Source of the DNA: Bacteroides sp. MSB163 | GTDB lineage: Bacteria; Bacteroidota; Bacteroidia; Bacteroidales; Bacteroidaceae | NCBI RefSeq assembly: GCF_036416795.1 | Contig: NZ_CP143867.1 | Location: 3,588,001 to 3,652,000 of the forward strand | DNA: 64,000 nt | Direction of reading: 5' to 3' | Shown here: positions 51,575 through 60,006 of the stretch, piece after piece | Layout of the letters: each line of letters starts with the position of its first letter | Position numbering within the stretch: position 1 is the stretch's first letter | Program-made: the position numbers and the translations under genes | The notes under the pieces: generated by a model | Databases searched by the model: none | What the model was told of the DNA's origin: nothing | The model's input: the letters and a program-made list of their open reading frames with translations, nothing else

Positions 51575-52113
51575 TCAATATTGACGTTTTAATATATCCG
51601 ACAAGAAAGAACGCTCAATCAATACCTTTACCATCTGATTTTCTTTTGCAAATGCATCTAATTCTCGTTTTACAACCCGCTCTGGAAGTCCAATACGGCA
51701 ACCGAATTCTTCGAAATCGGTTCTACTCACTTGATACTTATCCAAAAGTTTCATGCCTTTGCGGAACGAATCTTTGTCAAGGGCAAAAATGCGGGGCTCT
51801 ACTAAATGTAAGGAAATGTTTATCAAATTGTAAGCTGGCGAAAGACGATATTCCTCATTTCTATCAATCAGCGAAAAATTCTTTAGATGAGCATCGCCAT
51901 TGGGAGTGATAAAGTCAAAATGGCGAGTAATGTAAGTTGCTTCATCATTCTTGAAAAAACAAAGCGCAAATATAAACTCTCCGTATCTACCACTATAGCA
52001 AATTGGGGTTGTACACCCGACAGAGAGATACGTCCCACATTGCGAATTGCCTCTTTTGTCGTCCTCGTCATTTTATACTCCGAATTCTCCGGATATACTA
52101 CTGTGTTTTCTTC
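51575..52113 (-). pseudogene. Decayed HipA-like kinase
   Basis: Three HipA pieces can be read on the minus strand in order: NVGRISLSGVQPQFAIVVD, then after a frame change FFKNDEATYITRHFDF, then NGDAHLKNFSLIDRNEEYRL (the catalytic ND/H-x-K-N loop) followed by SPAYNLINISLHL and the C-terminal GLPERVVKREL. Normal HipA C-terminal halves are about 300 residues; here roughly 170 remain. Parts between the pieces are missing, including most of the nucleotide-binding N-lobe and the sequence just before the catalytic loop. So it is a relic with a frameshift and internal deletions. An intact hipBA exists at 59.7-61.3 kb. Confidence 0.75.
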
Positions 52114-52232
52114 CTTTTTTGTGGGTAAATTTACGATATGGTGTATATGGGTAAATGATGATTCATTCCTGCAAGGTGTGTAGCCTGTTATACGAGAAAA
52201 TATAAGTATGAAAATGCCATAGTAAGTGTTCA

Positions 52233-52263
52233 TTTGAGCTTTATAGAAGTTACCGCATCTTTG
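52233..52263 (+). promoter_or_regulatory. Promoter of the HU-like gene
   Basis: TTTG (52233-52236), exactly 19 bp, then CATCTTTG (52256-52263): a near-perfect Bacteroides promoter. A palindrome AACGTTAACGTT follows directly at the expected transcription start. Confidence 0.62.
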
Positions 52264-52326
52264 CAACGTTAACGTTAGCAAAGAGATTTTGAACATGATT
52301 TATTTAATTTAAGAAGAGGAAAAACT

Positions 52327-52821
52327 ATGAGTATTTTGTACAAGAAGGTTTGGCGATTCCTGAATCCGCTGGACAAGAAGTCGATAAAGAAGATATATCC
52401 GGTAATCACCTATAAATATGGTGTGGCGATGGATCTGAAGCAGATTGCGAAAAAGATCAGCCGACTTTCCGGTGTGAGTGAAGGTGTGGTGAACTCTGTG
52501 TTGAAAGATTTCCGTACGGAGTTGAAAGAAGAACTGCTTCTGGGGCGGTCGGTAAACATTGACGGACTGGGATTTTTTTATCTTGCCGCCCATAGCAAGG
52601 GCACAGAAACGGCGGAGGCGTTTACGGCAAATGATATCACCGGTTTGCGCGTCTGCTTCCGTGCCAATAAAGAAATCCGTATTACGGCTAGTGGAAGTAC
52701 ACGTTCCGAAGGACTTAGCCTCAAAGATGTAGACCGCATCAATGATGAACTTCCGACCGAAGAAGGCGGTGGAGGGTCGTCGTCAGGTGAGGGTGGACTG
52801 GATGAAAATCCACTTGGATAG
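52327..52821 (+). CDS. HU-family DNA-binding protein (Bacteroidetes type)
   Basis: 164 residues. The N-terminal region MSILYKKVWRFLNPLDKKSI and the HU core (LKQIAKKISRLSGVSEGVVN, then GRSVNIDGLGFFYLAAHSKG) match the Bacteroides HU-like group with a Ser/Gly-rich acidic tail (EEGGGGSSSGEGGLDENPLG). By family these bind DNA non-specifically. Members of this group are nearly always followed by a smalltalk peptide, as here (48 bp). A consensus promoter precedes and a terminator follows the pair. Confidence 0.88.
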   Translation: MSILYKKVWRFLNPLDKKSIKKIYPVITYKYGVAMDLKQIAKKISRLSGVSEGVVNSVLKDFRTELKEELLLGRSVNIDGLGFFYLAAHSKGTETAEAFTANDITGLRVCFRANKEIRITASGSTRSEGLSLKDVDRINDELPTEEGGGGSSSGEGGLDENPLG

Positions 52822-52869
52822 GGTCTAAAACCAAAGGTGTTAGAAATTAACAATTAAACGATTGTATTT

Positions 52870-52962
52870 ATGAAAAAGTCTGTTTGGAAGAAAATCCTGA
52901 AAGTGGTGATGGCTATTGTTTCGGCCACACTGGGAGCACTGGGAGGCGGTGCGATGAAATGA
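52870..52962 (+). CDS. Smalltalk protein (30 aa)
   Basis: MKKSVWKKILKVVMAIVSAT then LGALGGGAMK, stop TGA at 52960-52962. This is the smalltalk family of Bacteroidetes: a short positively charged start and a hydrophobic, Gly-rich helix, following an HU-like gene. Function unknown. Its recurring pairing with HU-like genes is the only strong clue. Confidence 0.85.
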   Translation: MKKSVWKKILKVVMAIVSATLGALGGGAMK

Positions 52963-52996
52963 TGACGAGGAGGTAAAGGCCGAGTTAAACTAAGAG

Positions 52997-53034
52997 AAAG
53001 GGGGGTGTCGGAATTCAGGCACTTCCCTTTACTT
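52997..53034 (+). terminator. Terminator of the HU-smalltalk pair
   Basis: Stem AAAGGGGGGTG / CACTTCCCTTT (52997-53007, 53020-53030) with two G-U pairs and a 12-base loop, followed by ACTTTT. Confidence 0.62.
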
Positions 53035-53157
53035 TTAACGAACCATTTCGTAAAGTAAAGATATCCTGCGGAGCCAGTCGTACTTGTTGCACTAGTGAGT
53101 AAAAGAACTATGTATAAATAACGAATAAAAATGCGTAAGAAAAAACTCGTTACTTAA

Positions 53158-53188
53158 TTGTGTTTTCGCCTGAATAACTTTACCTTTG
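53158..53188 (+). promoter_or_regulatory. Promoter of the HAD/thioesterase operon
   Basis: TTG (53158-53160), 20 bp, then TACCTTTG (53181-53188), a perfect -7 consensus, 28 bp before the ATG. Confidence 0.65.
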
Positions 53189-53216
53189 TTTCATAAATCT
53201 AAAAAAACGGTAAGTC

Positions 53217-54449
53217 ATGAAATACAAACTATTAGTTCTTGATGTAGACGGAACTTTGCTTGATAGTGAGAAGAAAATCAGCAAGCGGACACTGGCCGCC
53301 TTGTTGAAAGTGCAACAGATGGGTGTACGCATCGTATTAGCTTCCGGCAGGCCCACCTATGGCCTTATGCCCATTGCCAAGGCTCTGGAACTGGGCAATT
53401 ACGGAGGCTTCATTCTCTCCTACAATGGCGGGCAAATTATCAATGCTCAAAGTGGCAAAATACTCTTTGAGCGTAGGATAAACCCCGAAATGCTGCCCTA
53501 TCTTGAAAAGAAATCCCGTAAGAACGGGTTCTCCATTTTTACGTATCACGAAGATACCATCATCACCGACTCGCCCGAGAACGAGCACATACGCCGCGAA
53601 GCCGAGCTGAATGGCCTGGAGATAATTGCCGAAACCGAATTCTCGATAGCGGTGGACTTTGCCCCTTGCAAGTGCATGCTGGTAAGCGATGACGAAGAAG
53701 CCCTCGTGGGACTGGAAGACCACTGGCGCCGAAGGTTGAACGGAGCGCTGGATGTATTTCGTTCGGAACCTTATTTTCTGGAAGTGGTGCCCTGTTCCAT
53801 TGATAAATCCAATACGCTGGGTGCCTTGCTTGAGAAGTTGGGCATCAACTCCGAAGAAGTCATCGCCATCGGCGACGGAGTTTGCGATGTCTCCATGATA
53901 CAATCCGCCGGACTGGGTATCGCCATGGGAAATGCCCAAGATTCGGTGAAAGTCTGTGCCGACCGCATCACCGCCTCCAACGATGAAGATGGCGTGGCCG
54001 AAGCCGTGGAGAAGGCAATACTTGCCGAAATCCGCCCCGCCGACGTGCCCCTGGACCAACTCAACCAGCGTGCCCGCCATGCATTGATGGGAAATCTGGG
54101 CATACAATACACTTACGCCTCCGAAGACAGGGTAGAGGCTACCATGCCCGTGGACGAACGTACCCGCCAACCTTTCGGCATTCTGCACGGAGGTGCCAGC
54201 CTGGCATTGGCTGAAACCGTGGCCGGACTAGGTTCCATGATACTTTGCAAGCCGGACGAAATAGTGGTCGGCATGCAAGTCAGCGGAAACCATATCTCCT
54301 CCGCCCATGAGGGGGATACGGTAAGGGCTGTTGCAACCATCGTGCATAAAGGCCGCTCCTCGCATGTGTGGAATGTGGATGTGTTTACTTCTACGGCCAA
54401 GCTCGTGTCTTCAGTGCGTGTAGTCAATAGCATACTGAAAAAAGGATGA
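53217..54449 (+). CDS. Cof-type HAD phosphatase fused to hotdog thioesterase
   Basis: 410 residues. Residues 1-265 are a HAD-IIB (Cof) phosphatase: nucleophile D9 in LDVDGTLL, motif II LASGRPT and motif IV AIGDGVCDVSMI. Residues about 275-410 are a PaaI/MenI-type hotdog thioesterase (FGILHGGASLALAETVAGLG and GRSSHVWNVDVF). Both halves look intact. The hotdog part resembles enzymes that cleave 1,4-dihydroxy-2-naphthoyl-CoA in menaquinone synthesis, the HAD part sugar-phosphate or flavin-phosphate phosphatases; the joint substrate is unclear. It overlaps the DUF3352 gene by 4 bp (ATGA). Confidence 0.88.
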   Translation: MKYKLLVLDVDGTLLDSEKKISKRTLAALLKVQQMGVRIVLASGRPTYGLMPIAKALELGNYGGFILSYNGGQIINAQSGKILFERRINPEMLPYLEKKSRKNGFSIFTYHEDTIITDSPENEHIRREAELNGLEIIAETEFSIAVDFAPCKCMLVSDDEEALVGLEDHWRRRLNGALDVFRSEPYFLEVVPCSIDKSNTLGALLEKLGINSEEVIAIGDGVCDVSMIQSAGLGIAMGNAQDSVKVCADRITASNDEDGVAEAVEKAILAEIRPADVPLDQLNQRARHALMGNLGIQYTYASEDRVEATMPVDERTRQPFGILHGGASLALAETVAGLGSMILCKPDEIVVGMQVSGNHISSAHEGDTVRAVATIVHKGRSSHVWNVDVFTSTAKLVSSVRVVNSILKKG

Positions 54450-56497
54450 TCGAAAATGAATTGGACAACGGGCTACAAGAACCACCCGTTGAATCCGCTA
54501 AGAAGAACAATACTCGGACCCTCGTAAAAAGAACACTTGCGATTGCCGGTTTAGCCTTGGTTGTATATTTTTTGTACTCCATCGTTCACCTGTTTGTTTC
54601 GCCTGACCGTAACATTCAGCAAATCTATCTGGTGCCCGAAGACGCGGCCTTTATCATCCAGTCCTCGGCACCCATCGACGATTGGGCAAAATTCAGCGGA
54701 AGCGTAACCTGGCAATGCCTGAAGCGGGCGAAAGCTTTCGAGGACGTCACTCGGAATGTGGAAACGCTCGACACCGTGGTCCGAAGCAATAAAATGTTGT
54801 TATCGCTTGTGGGCAAACGAGATATGCTCATCTCGATCCATAAAGTCCGTGCCCGTGATTGGGATTTCCTGATTGTGTTGGACATGCAAAAGGCCTCCAA
54901 GATGGACTTGTTGAAGGATCAGCTTGAAACGGTGCTCACCATGGCAGGCAGTTCCGTAACCAACCGGATGCACAACGGGATTAACATCCTTGAAATGCGC
55001 GATTCAGATACGCGCGATATTTTTTATTGCGCCTTCGTGGACAACCATTTTGTAGGTTCCTATACCTCCAAGCTTGTAGAGTCGGCCATCGACTCACGCA
55101 ACAAGCCCAAAATCGGTCTCGATCATTCTTTTATCGAAGCCGAAAAACTGGTGTCCGGCAAAGGACTTGTCCGCGTTTTTATCAATTATGCACGCCTGTC
55201 CCAATTCCTGAATATTTATCTGGGAACCGGAAACGAGTACATCGATATGTTCAGCAATTCCATGGATTTTGCCGGACTCTATTTTAATACCGACCACAAA
55301 CGGATGGAGGTGAAAGGATATACCTTGCGGAAAGACACCGCCGATCCGTACATCATGGCCTTGCTGAACTCGGGTAAGCACCGGATGAAAGCCCACGAAA
55401 TTCTGTCCGGACGGACGGCACTCTATATCAACATCGGTTTCAGCAATCCGGTGACTTTTGTAAAGGAACTGGAGGATGCACTCGCGGTCCACGATCCGCA
55501 ATGGTGCGAATCTTATAGGAGTTCCCGGAAGAAGATTGAAAACCTGTTCGACATCTCTCTGGAAGAAAACTTCCTGAGCTGGATGTCGGGAGAATTTGCC
55601 ATCACCCAATCCGAGCCGGGACTGTTGGGGCACGATCCGGAACTGATTCTGGCCATCGGTGTCAAAAGCATCAAGTACGCCCGTAAAAATATGGAGTTTA
55701 TAGAAAAGAAGATCAGGCGGCGTACCCCGCTCCGGATAAAGACGGTTGATTATAAGGGATTTGAAATCAACTATGTGGAAATGAAGGGCTTCTTCCGTTT
55801 GTTCTTCGGAGGGCTGTTCGACAAGTTCGAAAAACCCTATTACACGTACGTGGGCGATTATGTGGTGTTTAGCAACAAAGCCTCGTCTCTGCTCTCATTT
55901 GTAGAAGATTACGATCAGAAGAACCTGTTGAAGGATAATCCGGGATTTAAAAATGCCTTCTCGTACCTGAATTCGAGCTCTACCGTTTTCTTATATACGG
56001 ATGTACATAAGTTTTATTATCAGCTGAAGCCTATGATGAATGCCGTTACGTGGGGAGAGATACAATCGGACAAGGAGATTGTCTACTCATTTCCCTATTG
56101 GACCATGCAGATTACGGGAGACGGCCAGTCCGCCTCGTTGCAATGCGTGATGGACTATAAGCCTTATCAACCGGAAGAAGTGGTCGTAGCGGTGGTAGTC
56201 GACGATGAAGCCGACGAAGTGATGAACGAAGATGCCGAAACTGAGAAAGAGCAAATGAGTGAGTTGCAACGCTTCTATGTTGAGAAATTTGAGGGCAACG
56301 TCTTGCGGGAGTTTTATCCCGAAGGAGCGTTGAAGAGTGAAGCGGAAGTGAAAGAAGGAAAACGCCACGGACGCTATCGCGAATATTATGAGAACGGCAA
56401 ACTGAAACTCCGTGGAAAATACGGAAATAACATACCCAAGGGCACATGGAAGTACTATACGGAGGAGGGAGAGTTTGAACGGAAAGAGAAGTATTAA
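54446..56497 (+). CDS. DUF3352-type membrane-anchored protein with C-terminal MORN-like repeats
   Basis: 683 residues. One transmembrane helix near the N-terminus (about 27-52) and a large extracytoplasmic part (DUF3352-like: LVPEDAAFIIQSSAPIDDWA start, then mixed alpha/beta). After an acidic linker (about 590-625) the last 60 residues carry YwqK/MORN-type repeats (REFYPEGALKSEAEVKEGKR, then RYREYYENGKLKLRGKY). Translation is coupled to the HAD fusion by ATGA overlap. Function unknown; the membrane anchor and repeats suggest an envelope-facing scaffold. Not recognised beyond these domains. Confidence 0.78.
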   Translation: MIENELDNGLQEPPVESAKKNNTRTLVKRTLAIAGLALVVYFLYSIVHLFVSPDRNIQQIYLVPEDAAFIIQSSAPIDDWAKFSGSVTWQCLKRAKAFEDVTRNVETLDTVVRSNKMLLSLVGKRDMLISIHKVRARDWDFLIVLDMQKASKMDLLKDQLETVLTMAGSSVTNRMHNGINILEMRDSDTRDIFYCAFVDNHFVGSYTSKLVESAIDSRNKPKIGLDHSFIEAEKLVSGKGLVRVFINYARLSQFLNIYLGTGNEYIDMFSNSMDFAGLYFNTDHKRMEVKGYTLRKDTADPYIMALLNSGKHRMKAHEILSGRTALYINIGFSNPVTFVKELEDALAVHDPQWCESYRSSRKKIENLFDISLEENFLSWMSGEFAITQSEPGLLGHDPELILAIGVKSIKYARKNMEFIEKKIRRRTPLRIKTVDYKGFEINYVEMKGFFRLFFGGLFDKFEKPYYTYVGDYVVFSNKASSLLSFVEDYDQKNLLKDNPGFKNAFSYLNSSSTVFLYTDVHKFYYQLKPMMNAVTWGEIQSDKEIVYSFPYWTMQITGDGQSASLQCVMDYKPYQPEEVVVAVVVDDEADEVMNEDAETEKEQMSELQRFYVEKFEGNVLREFYPEGALKSEAEVKEGKRHGRYREYYENGKLKLRGKYGNNIPKGTWKYYTEEGEFERKEKY

Positions 56498-56510
56498 AAA
56501 AGAAAAAACA

Positions 56511-57582
56511 ATGCTTGCATATACCTATATTGAACACGGAAAATTTGAACTTATAGAAAAGCCGAAACCTGGGTTGAAAGACCCCCGAGACGCCATTGTC
56601 CGCGTGACGCTCGGTAGCATCTGCACCAGCGATTTGCACATCAAGCACGGTAGCGTGCCGCGTGCCTTGCCCGGAACCACGGTGGGGCACGAAATGGTAG
56701 GCATCGTGGAGCAAGTAGGTGCGGACGTTACTTCCATCGGACCCGGCGACAGGGTTACGGTGAACGTAGAAACCTTTTGTGGCAAATGCTTCTTTTGCCG
56801 ACACGGATATATGAACAATTGCACTGATACCAATGGCGGTTGGGCACTGGGTTGCCGTATCGACGGAGGTCAGGCAGAGTACGTCCGCGTGCCTTATGCC
56901 GACCAGGGATTGAACCGCATTCCGGATGCGGTGAGCGATGAACAAGCGCTCTTTGTGGGCGACGTGCTTGCCACGGGCTTTTGGGCGGTCCGCATATCGG
57001 AGATTACCGAACAGGATACGGTGCTCATCATCGGCGCCGGCCCTACCGGAATCTGCACCCTGCTTTGTGTGATGCTCAAGCACCCCCGTCGCATCATTGT
57101 TTGCGAGAAATCTCCTGAAAGAATACGCCTTGTGCGTGAACATTATCCGGACGTACAGGTGGTGGAACCGAAGGATTGCCGGGAATTTGTGTTGCGGAGT
57201 AGCGATCATGGCGGAGCCGACGTCGTGCTCGAAGTGGCAGGAACCGATGACGCCTTCCGTCTGACGTGGGAGTGTGCACGCCCCAATGCCATCGTTACTG
57301 TGGTGCCCCTTTACGACCGCCCCCCAGGTGCTTCCCTTGCCTGATATGTACGGAAAAAACCTGACCATCAAGACCGGTGGCGTGGATGGGTGCGATTGCG
57401 CCGAGATACTTCGCCTGATCGAAGAAGGTAAGATAGACACCACGCCGCTTATCACACATCGCTTCCCGTTGAATGAGATTGAGGAGGCTTACCGGATTTT
57501 TGAAAATAAACTGGACGGGGTGATGAAAGTTGCGGTGTCTGAAAGAAAAAGTTACGAGTTACCGGCTACAAATTACAAATAG
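56511..57582 (+). pseudogene. Zinc-dependent alcohol dehydrogenase interrupted by a frameshift
   Basis: Reads through the catalytic zinc site (C38-TSD41; H60-E61) and the structural zinc site (C90, C93, C96, C104) into the Rossmann fold (GAGPTGICT). At a run of six C (57320-57325) the frame is lost and stops at 57344. The remainder continues in the +1 frame (VLPLPDMYGKNLTIKTGG to the end at 57582). With five C the gene would encode 356 residues, the normal size of threonine/isopropanol-dehydrogenase-like enzymes. Either a sequencing or assembly slip, a true null, or a slippage-variable gene. It is 13 bp after the DUF3352 gene. Confidence 0.82.
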
Positions 57583-57660
57583 CTGCGCTATATTCCGAAA
57601 GGCACTTGTAGCTCGTAGCCTGTAGCTGATTCATAACCCTATTAAAAAGAATATAGCCTT

Positions 57661-58464
57661 ATGCCCATTATTGAAATATCCTCCTTGTCGCATCCTGGAA
57701 TCGAGGTGTTCTCCACCCTCACCGAGGCCCAATTGCGCAACCGCATCGAGCCCGATAAAGGTCTGTTCATAGCCGAAAGCCCGAAGGTGATCCGTGTAGC
57801 ATTAGATGTCGGATATGAACCTCTGGCCCTCTTGTGCGAGCGAAAACACATCACCGGTGATGCCGCCGACATCATCAGTCGTTGCGGCGACGTGCCCGTC
57901 TATACCGGCGGGCGGGAGTTGCTCGCCACGCTGACGGGCTATGTCTTGACGCGCGGAGTGTTGTGTGCCATGCGTCGCCCCACGTCCCGCACGGTGGAAG
58001 ACACATGTCGGGATGCCCGGCGCATCGTCGTCATCGACGGTGTGGTGGACACTACGAACATTGGTGCCATTTTTCGTTCGGCGGCCGCCCTCGGGATGGA
58101 TGCTGTGTTGCTGACGCGTAACTCTTGCGATCCGTTGAACCGTCGTGCGGTCAGGGTGTCCATGGGTTCGGTTTTCTTGGTTCCCTGGACGTGGCTGGAC
58201 GGCACTCTCCGTGATCTGGCACGCTACGGCTTCCGCACCGCCGCCATGGCACTTACGGACGATTCTATCTCCATTGCCGATCCTGTCTTGACGTCCGAAC
58301 CCCGGCTGGCCATCGTGATGGGAACGGAGGGGGAGGGGCTTCCACCCGATACGATTGCAGCGGCGGACTATGTAGTCCGTATCCCGATGGCGCATGGGGT
58401 CGATTCGCTCAATGTGGCGGCGGCGGCGGCCGTGGCGTTTTGGCAACTTAGGATTACGGATTAA
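57661..58464 (+). CDS. TrmH/SpoU-family RNA 2'-O-methyltransferase
   Basis: 267 residues. The SPOUT knot is visible: motif 1 DGVVDTTNIGAIFRSAAALG, motif 2 IVMGTEGEGLPP and motif 3 IPMAHGVDSLNVAAAAAVAF. An N-terminal substrate-binding domain (about 1-110) is present (NRIEPDKGLFIAESPKVIRV). It methylates a ribose 2'-OH in rRNA or tRNA using SAM; the target is not deducible. Complete and of ordinary length. Start ATG 57661 follows 78 bp after the dehydrogenase. Confidence 0.9.
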   Translation: MPIIEISSLSHPGIEVFSTLTEAQLRNRIEPDKGLFIAESPKVIRVALDVGYEPLALLCERKHITGDAADIISRCGDVPVYTGGRELLATLTGYVLTRGVLCAMRRPTSRTVEDTCRDARRIVVIDGVVDTTNIGAIFRSAAALGMDAVLLTRNSCDPLNRRAVRVSMGSVFLVPWTWLDGTLRDLARYGFRTAAMALTDDSISIADPVLTSEPRLAIVMGTEGEGLPPDTIAAADYVVRIPMAHGVDSLNVAAAAAVAFWQLRITD

Positions 58465-59159
58465 ACACTATTGTTTTTTATTTCGATATAGATAATCTTC
58501 GGATGTATAAGAGTTACTTGCGGATAAATATTTCTAAGGAAGAAATTCCATGTGGCTGTTGGATGTATAGAGAGGAAGAGTATGATCGTAAGGAGTCTAA
58601 AAGAGAAACTTGGTGCATTATCAAAGTATGAGCCACTAGATTAAAATACCATTCCTCGCTCTTTCTATAAGCGTGAAATGGTTTTTGTTATTCAGCGCGT
58701 AATGTTGAGAATTCTTGTTTTTTTAATTGGTAATTTATTATAGGTTACTTGCCGATGCAACATATTAGACCAGTTGACTACCAATGTTTTATAAATAAAA
58801 TGGTAGAAAAGTCCGTTTTGCACTTCTTTTTCTTCGCTGAACGAGTACAAAATTAGTGCATTTTTTCGGATTATGAAAGCAAGTGAAAAACTTTGTGTGA
58901 AATCATTTTTGAAGGGCTGATTTGAGGTGTATTTGGGGATATATGGAATGTGTTGCATCGCATTTTGTTGGTGGTGATGTTCGTGGTTATTTTGTTGACA
59001 ATTTCTCCAAGGTTGAAGATGATGTAGCGTATTATAACGGTGCTGACCAAAAGAAAAAATAGTTTGCTTGCCGAATGTTTTTCTTTCTCCCTCTTTTTAA
59101 CTTTACTTTAATGGACGTATATATGAATACGAGGATAAAGTAAAGTCGTTTTTTCTTTT

Positions 59160-59175
59160 GGTTGGCAAAATAGTT
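59160..59175 (+). repeat. Direct repeat GGTTGGCAAAATAGTT, copy 1
   Basis: 16 bp identical to 59434-59449, both preceded by a CTTTTGG stretch. Spacing is 274 bp. Possibly traces of an inserted or deleted element. Confidence 0.6.
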
Positions 59176-59433
59176 TTATCAAATCCTATGAAACAATGGT
59201 TGAAAATAAAACCGTTATAGGTGTCCTTCACTTATAACAGTTTAAAATGTAACTGTTATGGAAGATGTATATTCGTTCTCCGATGCTCACGCTGCGAATA
59301 AGTATGTAAGCCATATCTTTTGTTAAAATAGCCTTATTCCCATGGGGTGGTTTGAACCCAACCCATGGGAAATACTCTACTTGGTATATAGCAGTCATTA
59401 AAGTCAAGTTGGAAATGTGGTTACTCCTTTTGG

Positions 59434-59449
59434 GGTTGGCAAAATAGTT
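59434..59449 (+). repeat. Direct repeat GGTTGGCAAAATAGTT, copy 2
   Basis: Second copy of the 16-bp repeat at 59160-59175, about 235 bp before hipB. Confidence 0.6.
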
Positions 59450-59602
59450 CTTTGACATGATGCGTGAATGAGGAACAGATTGCATCTATATAACAAACAA
59501 TATTTCGTTAATTAGGTATATATAGCGATAATAAACAATATAATAGCACTTAGCTCTGGGAGTTTCTGCTCAAAATGGATTATGTGCATGGTTAATTATG
59601 CA

Positions 59603-59635
59603 ATGATGTGTATTTTTCTATGTGTAATACATCAT
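59603..59635. promoter_or_regulatory. Candidate HipB operator
   Basis: Imperfect dyad ATGATGTGTAT ... ATACATCAT just upstream of the hipB -7 box. HipB-type repressors bind such dyads to autoregulate their operon; assignment is by position. Confidence 0.32.
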
Positions 59636-59653
59636 TAAATAAATAAAAAGTAT

Positions 59654-59661
59654 TATCTTTG
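59654..59661 (+). promoter_or_regulatory. -7 box of the hipBA operon
   Basis: TATCTTTG, a perfect TAnnTTTG, 23 bp before the hipB ATG. No clear -33 TTTG upstream; the region there is the candidate operator. Confidence 0.52.
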
Positions 59662-59683
59662 CGTATTATATGATAGGTTGATT

Positions 59684-60004
59684 ATGGCAAAGAATACAAT
59701 GGGTACTAAGTTGCCCCGAAAATTGGAGCAGAAGATGCAGATAGTAGGGGAGCAGATTAAGTTGGCTCGCTTGCGTCGGAATTTGAGTGTGGCTCAGGTG
59801 GCCGAACGTGCTACCTGTTCTCCGCTAACCGTATCCCGAATCGAGAAAGGTGCACCGACTGTGGCAATCGGCATTTATTTGCGTGTGCTGTATGCTTTGC
59901 AGCTTGACGATGATATTCTGTGGCTGGCGAAAGAAGATAAATTGGGGAAAGCCTTGCAGGATTTGAGTTTGAAGACAAGGGAGCGTGCATCTAAAAAAGA
60001 ATAG
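59684..60004 (+). CDS. hipB: HipB-like XRE antitoxin/repressor
   Basis: 106 residues from ATG 59684 (an upstream TTG at 59678 is possible). XRE helix-turn-helix: GEQIKLARLRRNLSVAQVAE then ATCSPLTVSRIEKGAPTVAI. The C-terminal tail (KTRERASKKE) is basic. Two bases separate its stop from the hipA start. By family it neutralises HipA and represses the operon, using the dyad just upstream. Confidence 0.85.
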   Translation: MAKNTMGTKLPRKLEQKMQIVGEQIKLARLRRNLSVAQVAERATCSPLTVSRIEKGAPTVAIGIYLRVLYALQLDDDILWLAKEDKLGKALQDLSLKTRERASKKE

Positions 60005-60006
60005 GG

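Larger units (their letters stand above)
58465..59683. other. 1.2-kb gene-poor stretch rich in inverted repeats
   Basis: No credible gene. It contains several dyads: ACTTTACTTTA / TAAAGTAAAGT (59100-59110, 59136-59146), nested in CCAAAAGAAAAAA / TTTTTTCTTTTGG (59047-59059, 59149-59161); ATAACAGTT / AACTGTTAT (59234-59242, 59251-59259); and a hairpin around TTCCCATGGG near 59337-59371. It may hold remnants of mobile DNA or a structured RNA. Confidence 0.6.

Noticed and set aside
51883..52296. 137-residue minus-strand frame taken as an intact gene
   Set aside because: Only its middle matches HipA; the beginning looks non-coding and the end is out of frame with the continuing HipA sequence.
53337..54188. 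283-residue minus-strand frame opposite the HAD fusion
   Set aside because: Opposite strand encodes intact HAD and hotdog motifs; the reverse frame has no family character.
56112..57455. 447-residue open frame on the minus strand opposite the dehydrogenase
   Set aside because: It is a shadow of high-GC coding sequence; no domains, low-complexity Arg/Ser/His content, and the plus strand carries clear zinc-dehydrogenase motifs.
58692..58958. 88-residue minus-strand frame in the 1.2-kb gap
   Set aside because: No domain, poor start context, AT-rich composition consistent with chance.
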